From positions 1 through 64,000 of the forward strand of contig JAAWCD010000003.1 of the NCBI GenBank assembly GCA_022793095.1: a stretch of 64,000 nt of DNA. The letters run 5' to 3'. Under the pieces are notes generated by a model. That model worked only from the letters and a program-made list of their open reading frames with translations, was not told where the DNA came from and did no database searches. The stretch comes from Oscillospiraceae bacterium (lineage in GTDB: Bacteria > Bacillota > Clostridia > Oscillospirales > Oscillospiraceae). Each line of letters starts with the position of its first letter. The stretch's first letter is position 1. The translations under genes were made by a program, and so were the position numbers. Shown piece by piece: positions 24,047-32,319 of the stretch.

Positions 24047-24265
24047 ATGGATGTTAAAGAGCAGATCAACCAGATTGTGGAGAAGATTTCCAAGGACGGC
24101 GCCCTTCAGGAACGGTTCAAGACCGAGCCCATCAAGGCGGTAGAGCAGATCCTGGGTGTGGACCTACCCGATGAAATCATCGAAAAGGTGATCGCCGGCG
24201 TCAAGGCCAAGATTTCCGTGGACCAGGTTTCCGGTGCGGTGGATGCTCTGAAAAAGCTGTTTTAA
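24047..24265 (+). CDS. Small acidic helical protein of unknown function
   Basis: A 72-residue protein, rich in Lys/Glu and predicted all-helical, with no cysteine. FKTEPIKAVEQILGVDLPDE faintly resembles the leader part of Nif11/nitrile-hydratase-type peptides (a K-DP-A-VE..G..LP pattern), but there is no core peptide and no modification enzyme nearby. It has its own strong promoter and terminator, so it is a monocistronic, probably well-expressed gene. Similar small proteins occur in many Clostridia as hypothetical genes. I do not assign a function. Confidence 0.75.
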   Translation: MDVKEQINQIVEKISKDGALQERFKTEPIKAVEQILGVDLPDEIIEKVIAGVKAKISVDQVSGAVDALKKLF

Positions 24266-24270
24266 TCTGG

Positions 24271-24300
24271 AAAAACGGCCGCGCAAGCGGCCGTTTTTTG
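24271..24300 (+). terminator. Terminator of the 72-residue protein gene
   Basis: AAAAACGGCCGC, GCAA loop, GCGGCCGTTTTT, then TTG. The symmetry makes it usable in both directions. Confidence 0.92.
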
Positions 24301-24334
24301 CATAAATGAGTTACAGGAGGGAAAAGCTGAGTCT

Positions 24335-24940
24335 ATGAGTGAATTGTTGTATATTGACGCCTGTGTCCGGGCGGAGCGCTCCCGCACCCGGCAGCTGGCC
24401 CAGCGGTTTCTGGACCGCTATCAGACCTGCCACCCGGACCACAGGATTACCCGGCTGGATTTGAATGACATGGACCTCCGGCCTCAGACCACGGAGCTCC
24501 TGCGGGAGCGGGACGAGCTTTGGCGGGAGGACCGGCTGGATCATCCCATGTTCGCGCTGGCCCATCAGTTTGCCGGAGCGGACAAAATCGTCATGGCCGC
24601 GCCCTTTTGGGACCTGTCGTTCCCGGCGATTCTGAAAATCTATCTGGAACGGGTTTCCGTCAACCGCATTACCTTCGGGTACACAGAGGAGGGGGCGCTT
24701 TTGGGCCTGTGCAAGGCGGAAAAGCTGCTCTATATCACCACCCGGGGCGGAAATTTCTCTCAGCCGGACACGGCTTCCTTTGAGATGGGGGCCCGGTATG
24801 TGGAGGCGCTGGGCCGGATGTACGGGGTGGAGGACTTCCGGCTTCTGTGCGCGGAGGGCCTGGACGACGTGCGGAACGACCCGGAAGCCCTCCTTTCCCA
24901 GGCCATGGAGCGCGCGGACGCCCTGGCCGGGATCTTTTGA
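24335..24940 (+). CDS. Flavodoxin-fold NAD(P)H oxidoreductase (azoreductase-like)
   Basis: A 201-residue protein of the Flavodoxin_2/AzoR type. LLYIDACVRAERSRTRQLA at the start is the FMN-phosphate loop, AAPFWDLSFPAILKIYLERV (about 89-108) the typical quinone-reductase block, and TTRGGNFS (about 136-143) the isoalloxazine contact. Expected reaction: two-electron reduction of quinones or azo compounds with NAD(P)H and FMN. The ATG at 24335 has GGAGGG 13 bases upstream, a bit far. No partner gene; a hairpin repeat and then a terminator follow. Confidence 0.85.
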   Translation: MSELLYIDACVRAERSRTRQLAQRFLDRYQTCHPDHRITRLDLNDMDLRPQTTELLRERDELWREDRLDHPMFALAHQFAGADKIVMAAPFWDLSFPAILKIYLERVSVNRITFGYTEEGALLGLCKAEKLLYITTRGGNFSQPDTASFEMGARYVEALGRMYGVEDFRLLCAEGLDDVRNDPEALLSQAMERADALAGIF

Positions 24941-24948
24941 TTTTTTTC

Positions 24949-24989
24949 TGTTCTTTTCTTGAAAGAAAAGAACCAAAAGAACTTTAAAC
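24949..24989. repeat. Hairpin repeat after the azoreductase-like gene
   Basis: Stem GTTCTTTTCTT/AAGAAAAGAAC, then CAAAAGAACTTTAAACT. Confidence 0.85.
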
Positions 24990-24998
24990 TGCTGACTC

Positions 24999-25033
24999 AA
25001 GAGCCCCGGCGCGCCGCCGGGGCTCTTCTTGTT
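24999..25033 (+). terminator. Terminator after the azoreductase-like gene
   Basis: AAGAGCCCCGGC, short loop, GCCGGGGCTCTT, then CTTGTT. The hairpin repeat lies between it and the stop codon. Confidence 0.75.
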
Positions 25034-25084
25034 CCGTCGGGAGATTCGTTGTATAATCGAGCTGAAAGTGCTGCTTGCACTTTT

Positions 25085-25138
25085 TAAGAAAACGCTAAGA
25101 AATCCATTGGCTTAGTCCTAAGAAATCCATGGTATTCT
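25085..25138 (+). promoter_or_regulatory. Phased TAAGAA repeats and -10 before the two-component operon
   Basis: TAAGAA begins at 25085, 25096 and 25119, spacings of 11 and 23 bases, that is, on the same face of the helix. The last two belong to a 13-base direct repeat CTAAGAAATCCAT (25095-25107 and 25118-25130). TATTCT at 25133-25138 is a likely -10, with no clear -35. This is how OmpR-family activators bind next to their own promoters. Confidence 0.6.
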
Positions 25139-25162
25139 GTGAGCATCAAGGAGGAGTTCCAA

Positions 25163-25861
25163 ATGAACGAATGTGTATTAGTGGTTGACGACGACCGGGA
25201 AATCGTAGGGGCCATCTCCGCCCTGCTGGAAAAGGAGGGCTACCGGGTGCTCAGGGCTTACAATGGGATGGAGGCCCTGGATTTGGCGGTCACGCCGGAG
25301 CTGAGGCTTATCCTCATCGACGTGATGATGCCCAAAATGGATGGGCTTTCCGCTGTGCTCAAAATTCGGGAGCGGCGGAACCTGCCCATCATCGTGCTCA
25401 GCGCCAAAAGCGAGGACACGGACAAAATCCTGGGCCTGTCCATGGGGGCCGACGACTATGTGACCAAGCCCTTCAACCCCCAGGAGCTGGCGGCCCGGGT
25501 GCGGAGCCAGCTCAGGCGCTACACCTGCCTGGGCGACGTGAACGCCGCCAGCCAGGATGGGGAAATTGTCAATGGGCGGCTCTGCTTCCGGATTCAGGAA
25601 CGGACCCTGCTGGCCGACGGGGAGCCGGTCCGGCTCACGGCCACGGAGACGAAAATCGTGGAGCTGTTCATGAACAACCTGGGCCGGGTCTTTCCGGCGG
25701 AGGAAATCTACCGCAGGGTGTGGAACGAGGAGGCGTTCGCGCCGGAAAATACCGTCATGGTTCACATCCGCCACATTCGGGAAAAAATTGAACTCAATCC
25801 GAGAGAACCAGATTATGTAAAGGTGGTGTGGGGCATTGGATACAAAATGGAAAAAATGTAA
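25163..25861 (+). CDS. OmpR/PhoB-family response regulator
   Basis: The 232-residue regulator has a receiver domain with DDD near residue 9, phosphoacceptor Asp in LILIDVMMPKMDG and the KPF switch lysine, then a winged-helix DNA-binding domain (LTATETKIVELFMNN, RRVWNEEAF, VHIRHIREKIE, GIGYKME). The start at 25163 follows AAGGAGGAGTTCCAA. It overlaps the histidine kinase gene by 26 bases, so the two are one unit. The phased direct repeats upstream are probable self-binding sites. Confidence 0.93.
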   Translation: MNECVLVVDDDREIVGAISALLEKEGYRVLRAYNGMEALDLAVTPELRLILIDVMMPKMDGLSAVLKIRERRNLPIIVLSAKSEDTDKILGLSMGADDYVTKPFNPQELAARVRSQLRRYTCLGDVNAASQDGEIVNGRLCFRIQERTLLADGEPVRLTATETKIVELFMNNLGRVFPAEEIYRRVWNEEAFAPENTVMVHIRHIREKIELNPREPDYVKVVWGIGYKMEKM

Positions 25862-28235
25862 GCCCTGGCTGGGGCTTCTGGCCTTTGTTCTGGGTGTGAG
25901 CATTGTGCTCAGCAACGTGGTCAGCATTGGCTGTCAGGTGCTCAACTATGGAAGCTACTGGCGGGGGGACCTGTTTTCCTCCGACTATCAGGACACCAGC
26001 CGGTTCCGGGACGCAATCAGCTCTTATCTGGAGGATTTCATCGCCATGGCGGTGGGCGGACCGGTCAACGGGAGCTATACCTATCAAAGCACGGATGGCA
26101 CCTGGTATTATTACGACTATGGGATTGCGGAGGATACCGCGGTTTCTTCTCTGCATCCCCAGGTCACCATCGTCCAGGAGGGGACAGACTGGGGGTATGG
26201 GTTGGATATGCCGTTTGCAACCGCCGTACCGGAGGAACCGGCTGCCACCATAGATCCGGAGAAAACACCGGAAGAGCTGGAGAAGGAGCGGGCCGAACGA
26301 TACAAACAGCAGGCGGACAGCCTCCACGACAGCATCAAAGGCAATCTGAACCTGTTGTACACCATCACCAACGCCCAAGGCAAGGTGCTGTACAGCAACG
26401 TGCCGGAGGGGAAGACGCTGGATGGAGGCGCGCTTCCGGAGGGCTATAACTTTGTGCTTCGCTATGAACAGGGAAAAGTGACCATTGATAAGGACGGAAA
26501 GGCGCTGGACGTTTACGGCGACGGGATTTACAGCAGAGACAGCCTCTGGTTTGTGCCGGGCTATGAAAATTTCTGGATTGACGAAGCCTCTCAAAAGGTA
26601 AAGGTGGTCATCGCCGCCATTGAAAAGCCCAAAATCTATATCAACGCCAACTATAAAGAATATGGTTCCCAGCAGACCGGCAATCAATTTTACCACATGC
26701 AGCAGAATCTGGACGGGACCCGCGCGGCCATGCGGGCCTGGATGCTCTGGCTGGCGGTTGGCGCCGCTCTGTTCGCCGTCTACCTCTGGCTGAGGAAGGA
26801 CAAGGCCAGAGCGGACCGCTGGCTGGCCAAAGTCACCGGAAACGTGTGGGTGGAAGCGAAGATCGTTTTACAGTGGCTGGCCCTCGTATTTTTCTTCCCG
26901 GGGTCCATATACTTCCCGCAGGTGGTCAATGCCACGCTGCATGGAATTGAGTACCGAAATCAGGATGTGCTTTGGATTTGGCAGTCCTATCTGTCGGAGA
27001 TTCTGCCCTATTTCTGGGGCGTGCTCGTCTGCTTCTGGGTGTTCTACCTGCTGTTTGTCAACGACATCCGCTATCATGAGAAGGGCAATTACCGCAGTCT
27101 CTTCCGCTCCTTTTTTCGCGCCGTCCGGGCAAAGGATCTGAACCGGCCCCTTCAAAAGCGGCTGGCCCGGCGGGGCGCGGCGGAAACCGGTCTGATGCTG
27201 CTGGGCGCGCCCGTGGTTTCCATCCTGTTTTATCTTCTCATGTACCGGATTTTCTATGACAGGTTCTACGGATACCTGGCTGTGGCCTGCCTCTGTCTCG
27301 CCATTTTGCTGGGGCTTGCCCTGGCGGGGGGCGCTGTGATCCGGCTCCGGCAGAAGGTGCGGCTGGCGGAGGACCTGGGGGCCCTGGCGGACCAGATTGA
27401 GCGGGTGCGGCAGGGCAATCTGACCGCGCCCCTGGCGTTGCCCAGGGACACGGACCTGGCCCGCATGGCGGAGGATCTGAACTTCATTCAGGAGGGGCTG
27501 AGCCACGCGGTGGAGGAGCGGACCCGAAGCGAGCGGATGAAGGTAGAGCTGGTGACCAACGTGTCCCACGACCTGAAAACGCCGCTGACCTCCATCATCA
27601 GCTACGCGGAGCTTTTGAGCCAGGAGGAGGAGCTGCCGGACCATGTGAAGGACTATGTGCGGATTTTGCAGGACAAGTCGGCAAGGCTGAAATCCATTGT
27701 GCAGGATGTGTTTGACGTGAGCAAGGCGTCGGCGGGCCAGCTTCCGGTGACGGTCAAGCGGCTGGATCTGGGCAAGCTGCTGCGGCAGACCGTGGCGGAC
27801 ATGGCGGAGGCCATCGGCCGGAGCCCGGTTTCCCTGCGGACCAGCGTGCCGGACCAGCCGGTGATGATTCGGGCGGACGGGGACCGGCTGTACCGGGTGT
27901 TTCAGAATCTGCTGCAAAACGCCCTGAGCTACTCTCTGGAGGGGTCTCGGATTTACCTGACCTTGCAGGCGGACGGAACTACCGCTGTGGCCTGTGTGAA
28001 GAACACCTCCCGGGAGGAGGTGGCCAACGGCACGGACTTCACCGCCCGGTTTGTCCGTGGGGACGAGAGCCGCACGGACGGCGGCAGCGGCCTGGGGCTG
28101 TCCATCGCCCGGAGCTTTACCGAGGCCTGCGGCGGCAGCCTGGAGGTGGAGCTGATCGCGGACCTGTTCGTGGTCCGGGTGGCCTTCCCCATGGACCCGA
28201 ATCAGAGCGTGCCCGAGGAATTGGAAATACGCTGA
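25836..28235 (+). CDS. Multi-pass sensor histidine kinase
   Basis: A 799-residue kinase, partner of the preceding regulator. One membrane helix near 12-33, a large extracytoplasmic sensor (about 35-300), then about five further membrane helices (about 303-500), a HAMP-like linker, the H-box NVSHDLKTPLTSI, and the ATPase domain with N-box NLLQNALSYS and G-box GGSGLGLSIA. The start is TTG at 25836 inside the regulator gene. The sensor carries two polar insertions and no domain I recognise; the multi-helix block suggests sensing of a membrane or wall signal. A paired hairpin repeat and a 178-bp repeat follow. Confidence 0.9.
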   Translation: MDTKWKKCKPWLGLLAFVLGVSIVLSNVVSIGCQVLNYGSYWRGDLFSSDYQDTSRFRDAISSYLEDFIAMAVGGPVNGSYTYQSTDGTWYYYDYGIAEDTAVSSLHPQVTIVQEGTDWGYGLDMPFATAVPEEPAATIDPEKTPEELEKERAERYKQQADSLHDSIKGNLNLLYTITNAQGKVLYSNVPEGKTLDGGALPEGYNFVLRYEQGKVTIDKDGKALDVYGDGIYSRDSLWFVPGYENFWIDEASQKVKVVIAAIEKPKIYINANYKEYGSQQTGNQFYHMQQNLDGTRAAMRAWMLWLAVGAALFAVYLWLRKDKARADRWLAKVTGNVWVEAKIVLQWLALVFFFPGSIYFPQVVNATLHGIEYRNQDVLWIWQSYLSEILPYFWGVLVCFWVFYLLFVNDIRYHEKGNYRSLFRSFFRAVRAKDLNRPLQKRLARRGAAETGLMLLGAPVVSILFYLLMYRIFYDRFYGYLAVACLCLAILLGLALAGGAVIRLRQKVRLAEDLGALADQIERVRQGNLTAPLALPRDTDLARMAEDLNFIQEGLSHAVEERTRSERMKVELVTNVSHDLKTPLTSIISYAELLSQEEELPDHVKDYVRILQDKSARLKSIVQDVFDVSKASAGQLPVTVKRLDLGKLLRQTVADMAEAIGRSPVSLRTSVPDQPVMIRADGDRLYRVFQNLLQNALSYSLEGSRIYLTLQADGTTAVACVKNTSREEVANGTDFTARFVRGDESRTDGGSGLGLSIARSFTEACGGSLEVELIADLFVVRVAFPMDPNQSVPEELEIR

Positions 28236-28352
28236 CTTACTTTTCTTGAAAGAAAAGTAAGCAAAAGAACTTTAAACTGGTTCTATTGGCAGATTGGCGG
28301 TAGAACACAGTTTAAAGTTCTTTTTGGTTCTTTTTCTTTCAAGAAAAAGAAC
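28236..28352. repeat. Paired hairpin repeat (full element)
   Basis: Inverted half-units at 28236-28279 (outer pair CTTAC/GTAAG) and 28309-28352 (outer pair GGTTC/GAAC), with tails ACTTTAAAC and GTTTAAAGT facing each other over a 30-base spacer. The two halves of one element have different but self-complementary outer pairs. Confidence 0.85.
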
Positions 28353-28353
28353 T

Positions 28354-28531
28354 CAGCTTGTCGAAAAAGAGAAAATTAAAAATAGGATGACAAAACTGCT
28401 AGGGCTTTGAGTGGGGGGATAGTGTGAAAGGGGGGCGAAGCCCCCGCTTTCGCGTGCAGTCACCCGCCCGCAGGCGACTGATTTCGTCAGAATGACGAAA
28501 TCAGCTTCAGGCTGTCGAGTTTCTCGACAGC
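28354..28531. repeat. 178-bp multi-hairpin repeat with inverted ends, copy 2
   Basis: Copy of 6560-6736. Ends CAGCTTGTCGAAAAAG and CTCGACAGC; internal hairpins GGGGGCGAAGCCCCC, CGCCCGCAGGCG and ATTTCGTCAGAATGACGAAAT are kept. An extra terminal hairpin GGCTGTCGAG/CTCGACAGCC follows the last one. Confidence 0.7.
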
Positions 28532-28537
28532 CTGAAC

Positions 28538-30103
28538 TCATTCAAACATCATGCACTCAATGTAGGCGTCGTTGAACTCCGGACATCCGGACAGCTCCAG
28601 ATAGGTACACTTCGGCAAAAATTCCTCCAGCGCCGTCCGCGCCTCACCGGACAGCAGCAGGGCCGCCGCGCCCATACCGGCGCTGTTGCCCACAGGAACA
28701 ATCCGGTCCGCCATGGACGGGGGCAGCAGCCCAATGGCGGCGGCGCTGTTCTGGCCGATGTAATTGCCGAACCCGCCCGCCAGATAGAGGGTGGATACCT
28801 GGTCTTCCCTCAGTCCCGACTTGAGAAGCAGGGTCTGGATTCCAGCTGCCACCGCGGCCTTCGCCAGCTGAAGCTTCCGCACGTCTCCGTCCGTGATGTA
28901 GACGGTCCGCGCCTCGTCCAGGTAAAACCGGACGCCGCCCTCCGCTTCCTCCAGCCAGGGAAGGACGGAGTCCTCCGCCTCATCCGGCGGCAGAAGCCGC
29001 CCTGTCTCATCCACCGCGCCCAACTCCAGCAGGGCGGCCAGAGCGTCCACCAGTCCGGACCCGCAGATTCCCTTAGCCTGGCCTCCGCCCAGCACGGAGC
29101 AGCGGACCTGTCCGTTCTCCAGCCAGACCCGGCTGATGGCTCCGTCAATGCCGGACATGCCGCAGGTGATTTCCGCGCCCTCGAAGGCGGGCCCGGCGGC
29201 AGTGGCGCAGGTGAGGAAGCCGTCCCGGCTGCCAATGCCCATTTCCCCATTGGTGCCAATGTCCAGAAAGAGCACCGGCGTTTCCGCGCGGTACGCTCCG
29301 GAGGACAGCAGGCCGGCGGTGATATCTCCGCCCACATAGCCCGCCACGCAGGGGAACCGGTAAACCCGGCCGGTGAGTCCGCAGTCCTCCCCGTTTACCG
29401 TGTCTCCGAAGACAGAAAGCGGGGTGAAGGGGGCCACGGCGATAGAGCTGGGGGAGAGGCCCGCGAAAATGTGCTCCATGATGGTGTTCCCCGCCACCAT
29501 GATGTCCCGCACCTCGTCCACAGAGCGCCCGGCCTCCCTGCAGGTTTCCGCCAGATAGCCGGCCAGCTGCTCCCGGATGGCCTTGATCATCTGCTCCAGG
29601 CCGCCGGGGGCTGTGCTGCCGTGCTGAACACGGGAAATCACATCCGCGCCAAAGGCCCGCTGCCGGTTCTGGCCGGACCGGAGGGCCAGCCGCCGCCCGT
29701 TTGAGAGGTCGTACAGGTAGAGCACCACGGTGGTGGTGCCGATATCCACGGCCGCGCCCAGCCCCTCCCTGGGAAGGAGGGGGAAGGAGACGGCCTGCCC
29801 CTCGCTGGCCACCACCGCGCCGGAAGCCAGGGCGGCAGGCCGGACGGTGCAGTCCCCCTGGACCACACAGCGGCAGGCCAGCCGGAGATTTGTCCCGGCG
29901 GGCAGCCGGCTCCGCTCGTCCTCCGCGGGCGGCTCCACGGGGCCGGAGACTTCAATCAGGCACTTGCCGCAGGTTCCGTTTCCGCCGCAGGGCGCATCCA
30001 CCTCCACACAGCCGGCCTCCTGAAGGGCGGTTAAAACGGTCTGTCCCGGCTGAGCGGAAAGCTGGCGGGTGCGGTCCTGGCCCAAAAAGGTGATGATGGG
30101 CAT
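28538..30103 (-). CDS. RACo-type activator of corrinoid proteins (2Fe-2S, ASKHA ATPase)
   Basis: A 521-residue protein. The N-terminal plant-type ferredoxin domain has CGGNGTCGKC and a fourth Cys in LRLACRC (about residues 39-76), followed by a linker and the ASKHA domain with VDIGTTTVV (about 113-121), VAGNTIMEHI, GGDITAG, LDIGTNGE and AGGFGNYIG. RACo uses ATP to reduce the cobalt of corrinoid methyltransferase partners back to Co(I). No methyltransferase or corrinoid protein gene lies within the window, so its partner must be elsewhere. ATG at 30103 after AAAGGAGGAAAGACC; TTACTA-17-TATGAT upstream is a weak promoter candidate, divergent from lgt. Confidence 0.9.
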   Translation of the reverse strand: MPIITFLGQDRTRQLSAQPGQTVLTALQEAGCVEVDAPCGGNGTCGKCLIEVSGPVEPPAEDERSRLPAGTNLRLACRCVVQGDCTVRPAALASGAVVASEGQAVSFPLLPREGLGAAVDIGTTTVVLYLYDLSNGRRLALRSGQNRQRAFGADVISRVQHGSTAPGGLEQMIKAIREQLAGYLAETCREAGRSVDEVRDIMVAGNTIMEHIFAGLSPSSIAVAPFTPLSVFGDTVNGEDCGLTGRVYRFPCVAGYVGGDITAGLLSSGAYRAETPVLFLDIGTNGEMGIGSRDGFLTCATAAGPAFEGAEITCGMSGIDGAISRVWLENGQVRCSVLGGGQAKGICGSGLVDALAALLELGAVDETGRLLPPDEAEDSVLPWLEEAEGGVRFYLDEARTVYITDGDVRKLQLAKAAVAAGIQTLLLKSGLREDQVSTLYLAGGFGNYIGQNSAAAIGLLPPSMADRIVPVGNSAGMGAAALLLSGEARTALEEFLPKCTYLELSGCPEFNDAYIECMMFE

Positions 30104-30214
30104 GGTCTTTCCTCCTTTGAACATGGTTGATTGCTGCCATTGTATCATAGATTTGGCTGAATTGGATAGTAAAAAGCCGCACTTTCTGGATTTTTTCCAG
30201 GCGGGGAAATTTCC

Positions 30215-30243
30215 TTGAAGGCCATGATTGGATATGCTATAAT
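30215..30243 (+). promoter_or_regulatory. Promoter of lgt-folD
   Basis: TTGAAG (30215-30220), 17 bases, TATAAT (30238-30243), 32 bases before the lgt start. Confidence 0.75.
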
Positions 30244-30274
30244 AACAGGAAACCGCAAAAAAGGAGAACTGCAA

Positions 30275-31192
30275 ATGAATCCAATCACGTTTCCCGGCCT
30301 GGGCCTGACCTTCCAGCTGGAACGGGTGGCCTTTACCGTATTCGGCCATAACATCTACTGGTACGGCATTATCATCGCCTGCGGCTTTCTGTTGGCGGTG
30401 TCCTTCTGCTGCCGTCAGGCCAGGCATTACGGCATCAAGCAGGACGGCCTCATTGACATGCTCTTTTTCGCCGTGCCCCTGTGCATCATCGGTGCGCGCC
30501 TCTACTATATCATCTTCTACTTCTCCTTCTTCCAGAAGGAGGTGGACGGAAAGCTGGTCACGGACTTTGGACAGATGATCGCCATTTGGGACGGCGGTCT
30601 TGCCATTTACGGCGCGGTCATCATGGCGGTCCTTGTGACGGCGGTGTTCTGCAAGGTGAAAAAAATCAAATTTGGGGCTATGGCGGATCTGGGCTGCTTT
30701 GGACTGCTCATCGGTCAGGCCGTCGGGCGCTGGGGCAATTTCGTCAATCAGGAGGCCTTCGGCGGGCCCACTGGACTGCCCTGGCGGATGGGGCTGACGG
30801 TAAACGGGACCTACATGGAGGTTCACCCGACCTTCCTCTATGAATCCGCCTGGAATGTGCTGGGCTTTTTCCTGCTGTGGTACGTGGCGAGACATTGGCG
30901 GCGGTTTGACGGACAAATCTTTTTGGGCTACGTGGCCTGGTACGGCTTTGGCCGGGGCATCATCGAGGGCCTGCGGACGGACAGCCTGTATTTCTTCGGC
31001 CTGAAGCTCTTTGGAATGCCCATCCGCACCTCCCAGGTGCTGGGCTTTGCCTCGGCGGTTGTGGCGGTGGCCATTCTGGCCTGGCGGCTGATGCGGGGAA
31101 CCCCGGAGGATTTGTATGTAAATCGAGTGCGGGCGGCCAGAGCGGCCCGCAAGGCGGCGGCACAGCCGCCGGAAGAAAAGGAGGAGTCCTGA
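30275..31192 (+). CDS. lgt: Phosphatidylglycerol--prolipoprotein diacylglyceryl transferase
   Basis: A 305-residue integral membrane enzyme that attaches diacylglycerol to the lipobox Cys of prolipoproteins, the first step of lipoprotein maturation. About seven membrane segments; the Lgt signature [13 protein letters not shown] (about 151-163) and [10 protein letters not shown] near the start are present. It would serve the two lipoproteins encoded in this window. ATG at 30275 after AAAGGAGAACTGCAA. Its stop overlaps the folD start as TGATG. The basic Ala/Arg-rich tail ([12 protein letters not shown]) is unremarkable. Confidence 0.95.
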   Translation: MNPITFPGLGLTFQLERVAFTVFGHNIYWYGIIIACGFLLAVSFCCRQARHYGIKQDGLIDMLFFAVPLCIIGARLYYIIFYFSFFQKEVDGKLVTDFGQMIAIWDGGLAIYGAVIMAVLVTAVFCKVKKIKFGAMADLGCFGLLIGQAVGRWGNFVNQEAFGGPTGLPWRMGLTVNGTYMEVHPTFLYESAWNVLGFFLLWYVARHWRRFDGQIFLGYVAWYGFGRGIIEGLRTDSLYFFGLKLFGMPIRTSQVLGFASAVVAVAILAWRLMRGTPEDLYVNRVRAARAARKAAAQPPEEKEES

Positions 31193-32031
31193 TGGCGGCA
31201 ATCATGGATGGAAAAGCCCTTGCGGCCAAGGTAAAGGCCCGGGTGGCGGAGCGGGTGAGGGACCTGGAGCGGAAGCCCGGCCTGGCGGTGGTGCTGGTGG
31301 GCGGCAACCAGGCCTCGCGGGTGTATGTGAACGGGAAGAAAAAGGACTGCGAGGAGTGCGGCTTTTACAGTGAGGAGCACCATCTTCCGGCGGAGACCGC
31401 TCAGGAGGATTTGATGGCGCTGGTGCGGGAGCTGAACGGCCGGCCGGACATTGACGGCATTTTGGTTCAGCTGCCCCTGCCGGAGCACCTGGACGAGCGG
31501 GAGGTTTTGCTGGCCATTGACCCCAACAAGGATGTGGACGCCTTCCACCCCTATAATGTGGGGAAGCTGATGATTGGGGAGCAGGCGTTTCAGCCCTGCA
31601 CGCCAGCGGGTGTGATGGAGCTTTTGGACGAGTATGGGATTGACCCGGCGGGCAAGCATTGCGTGGTTGTGGGGCGGTCCAACATTGTGGGCAAGCCTCA
31701 GGCCATGCTGATGCTCCAGCGGAACGCCACGGTGACGGTCTGCCATTCCAGGACGCCGGATCTGGCGGAGGAGTGCCGCCGGGCGGACATTCTGGTGTCG
31801 GCGGTAGGCCGGGTGAATCTGATTACAGCGGATATGGTGAAGGAAGGCGCGGTGGTCATCGACGTGGCCATGAACCGGAACGAGGCGGGAAAGCTGTGCG
31901 GCGACGTGGACTTCGGGCCGGTGTCGGAGAAGGCGGGCTTTATCACGCCGGTGCCCGGCGGAGTAGGCCCCATGACCCGCGCCATGCTGATGGTCAACAC
32001 CCTGACCGCCTACTTTCTTGAAAGAAAGTAG
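31192..32031 (+). CDS. folD: Methylenetetrahydrofolate dehydrogenase/cyclohydrolase
   Basis: A 279-residue bifunctional folate enzyme that interconverts 5,10-methylene-, methenyl- and 10-formyl-THF. Active-site Lys in [11 protein letters not shown], the VQLPLPEHL block and the NADP-binding [11 protein letters not shown] are seen, and [13 protein letters not shown] near the end is the second family signature. It is translationally coupled to lgt (TGATG overlap). The last four residues LERK and the TAG stop are encoded by a hairpin repeat (32011-32049). Confidence 0.96.
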   Translation: MAAIMDGKALAAKVKARVAERVRDLERKPGLAVVLVGGNQASRVYVNGKKKDCEECGFYSEEHHLPAETAQEDLMALVRELNGRPDIDGILVQLPLPEHLDEREVLLAIDPNKDVDAFHPYNVGKLMIGEQAFQPCTPAGVMELLDEYGIDPAGKHCVVVGRSNIVGKPQAMLMLQRNATVTVCHSRTPDLAEECRRADILVSAVGRVNLITADMVKEGAVVIDVAMNRNEAGKLCGDVDFGPVSEKAGFITPVPGGVGPMTRAMLMVNTLTAYFLERK

Positions 32032-32049
32032 GCAAAGAACTTTTATGCT
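32011..32049. repeat. Hairpin repeat fused to the folD 3' end
   Basis: Stem CTACTTTCTT/AAGAAAGTAG, then GCAAAGAACTTTTATGCTGG. The tail differs from most copies but matches that at 63829-63870, including CTGGCGKACTGCCATG beyond it. The stretch 32050-32261 after it has no gene or clear signal. Confidence 0.8.
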
Positions 32050-32261
32050 GGCGGACTGCCATGCCGGTCAGGGGAGCGGTTTCCCTTGGGAGGGTGGGCG
32101 GTTTCTCCGAGGGCCTGCGATGGGTGCGCTACTGGGAGGCTCCTCACAATGGAAAAGGTTGGGGGAGTGTTCTTTTATAAACGGAAAATTTTAAATTTCC
32201 ACGAACCGCATCAAGATTACCACCTTCTTCTGCAATTTTTCAAAAAACGGAAAACTCAGGA

Positions 32262-32290
32262 TTGAAATTTGGACAAAAATTCAATATACT
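32262..32290 (+). promoter_or_regulatory. Promoter of galK-galT
   Basis: TTGAAA (32262-32267), 17 bases, TATACT (32285-32290), 30 bases before the galK start. Confidence 0.7.
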
Positions 32291-32319
32291 TGTGTCAACA
32301 TCAAATGAGGTGATGACGT

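Noticed and set aside
24047..24265. RiPP precursor with Nif11-type leader
   Set aside because: No Gly-Gly cleavage site, no Cys/Ser/Thr-rich core and no modification or transport enzymes nearby.
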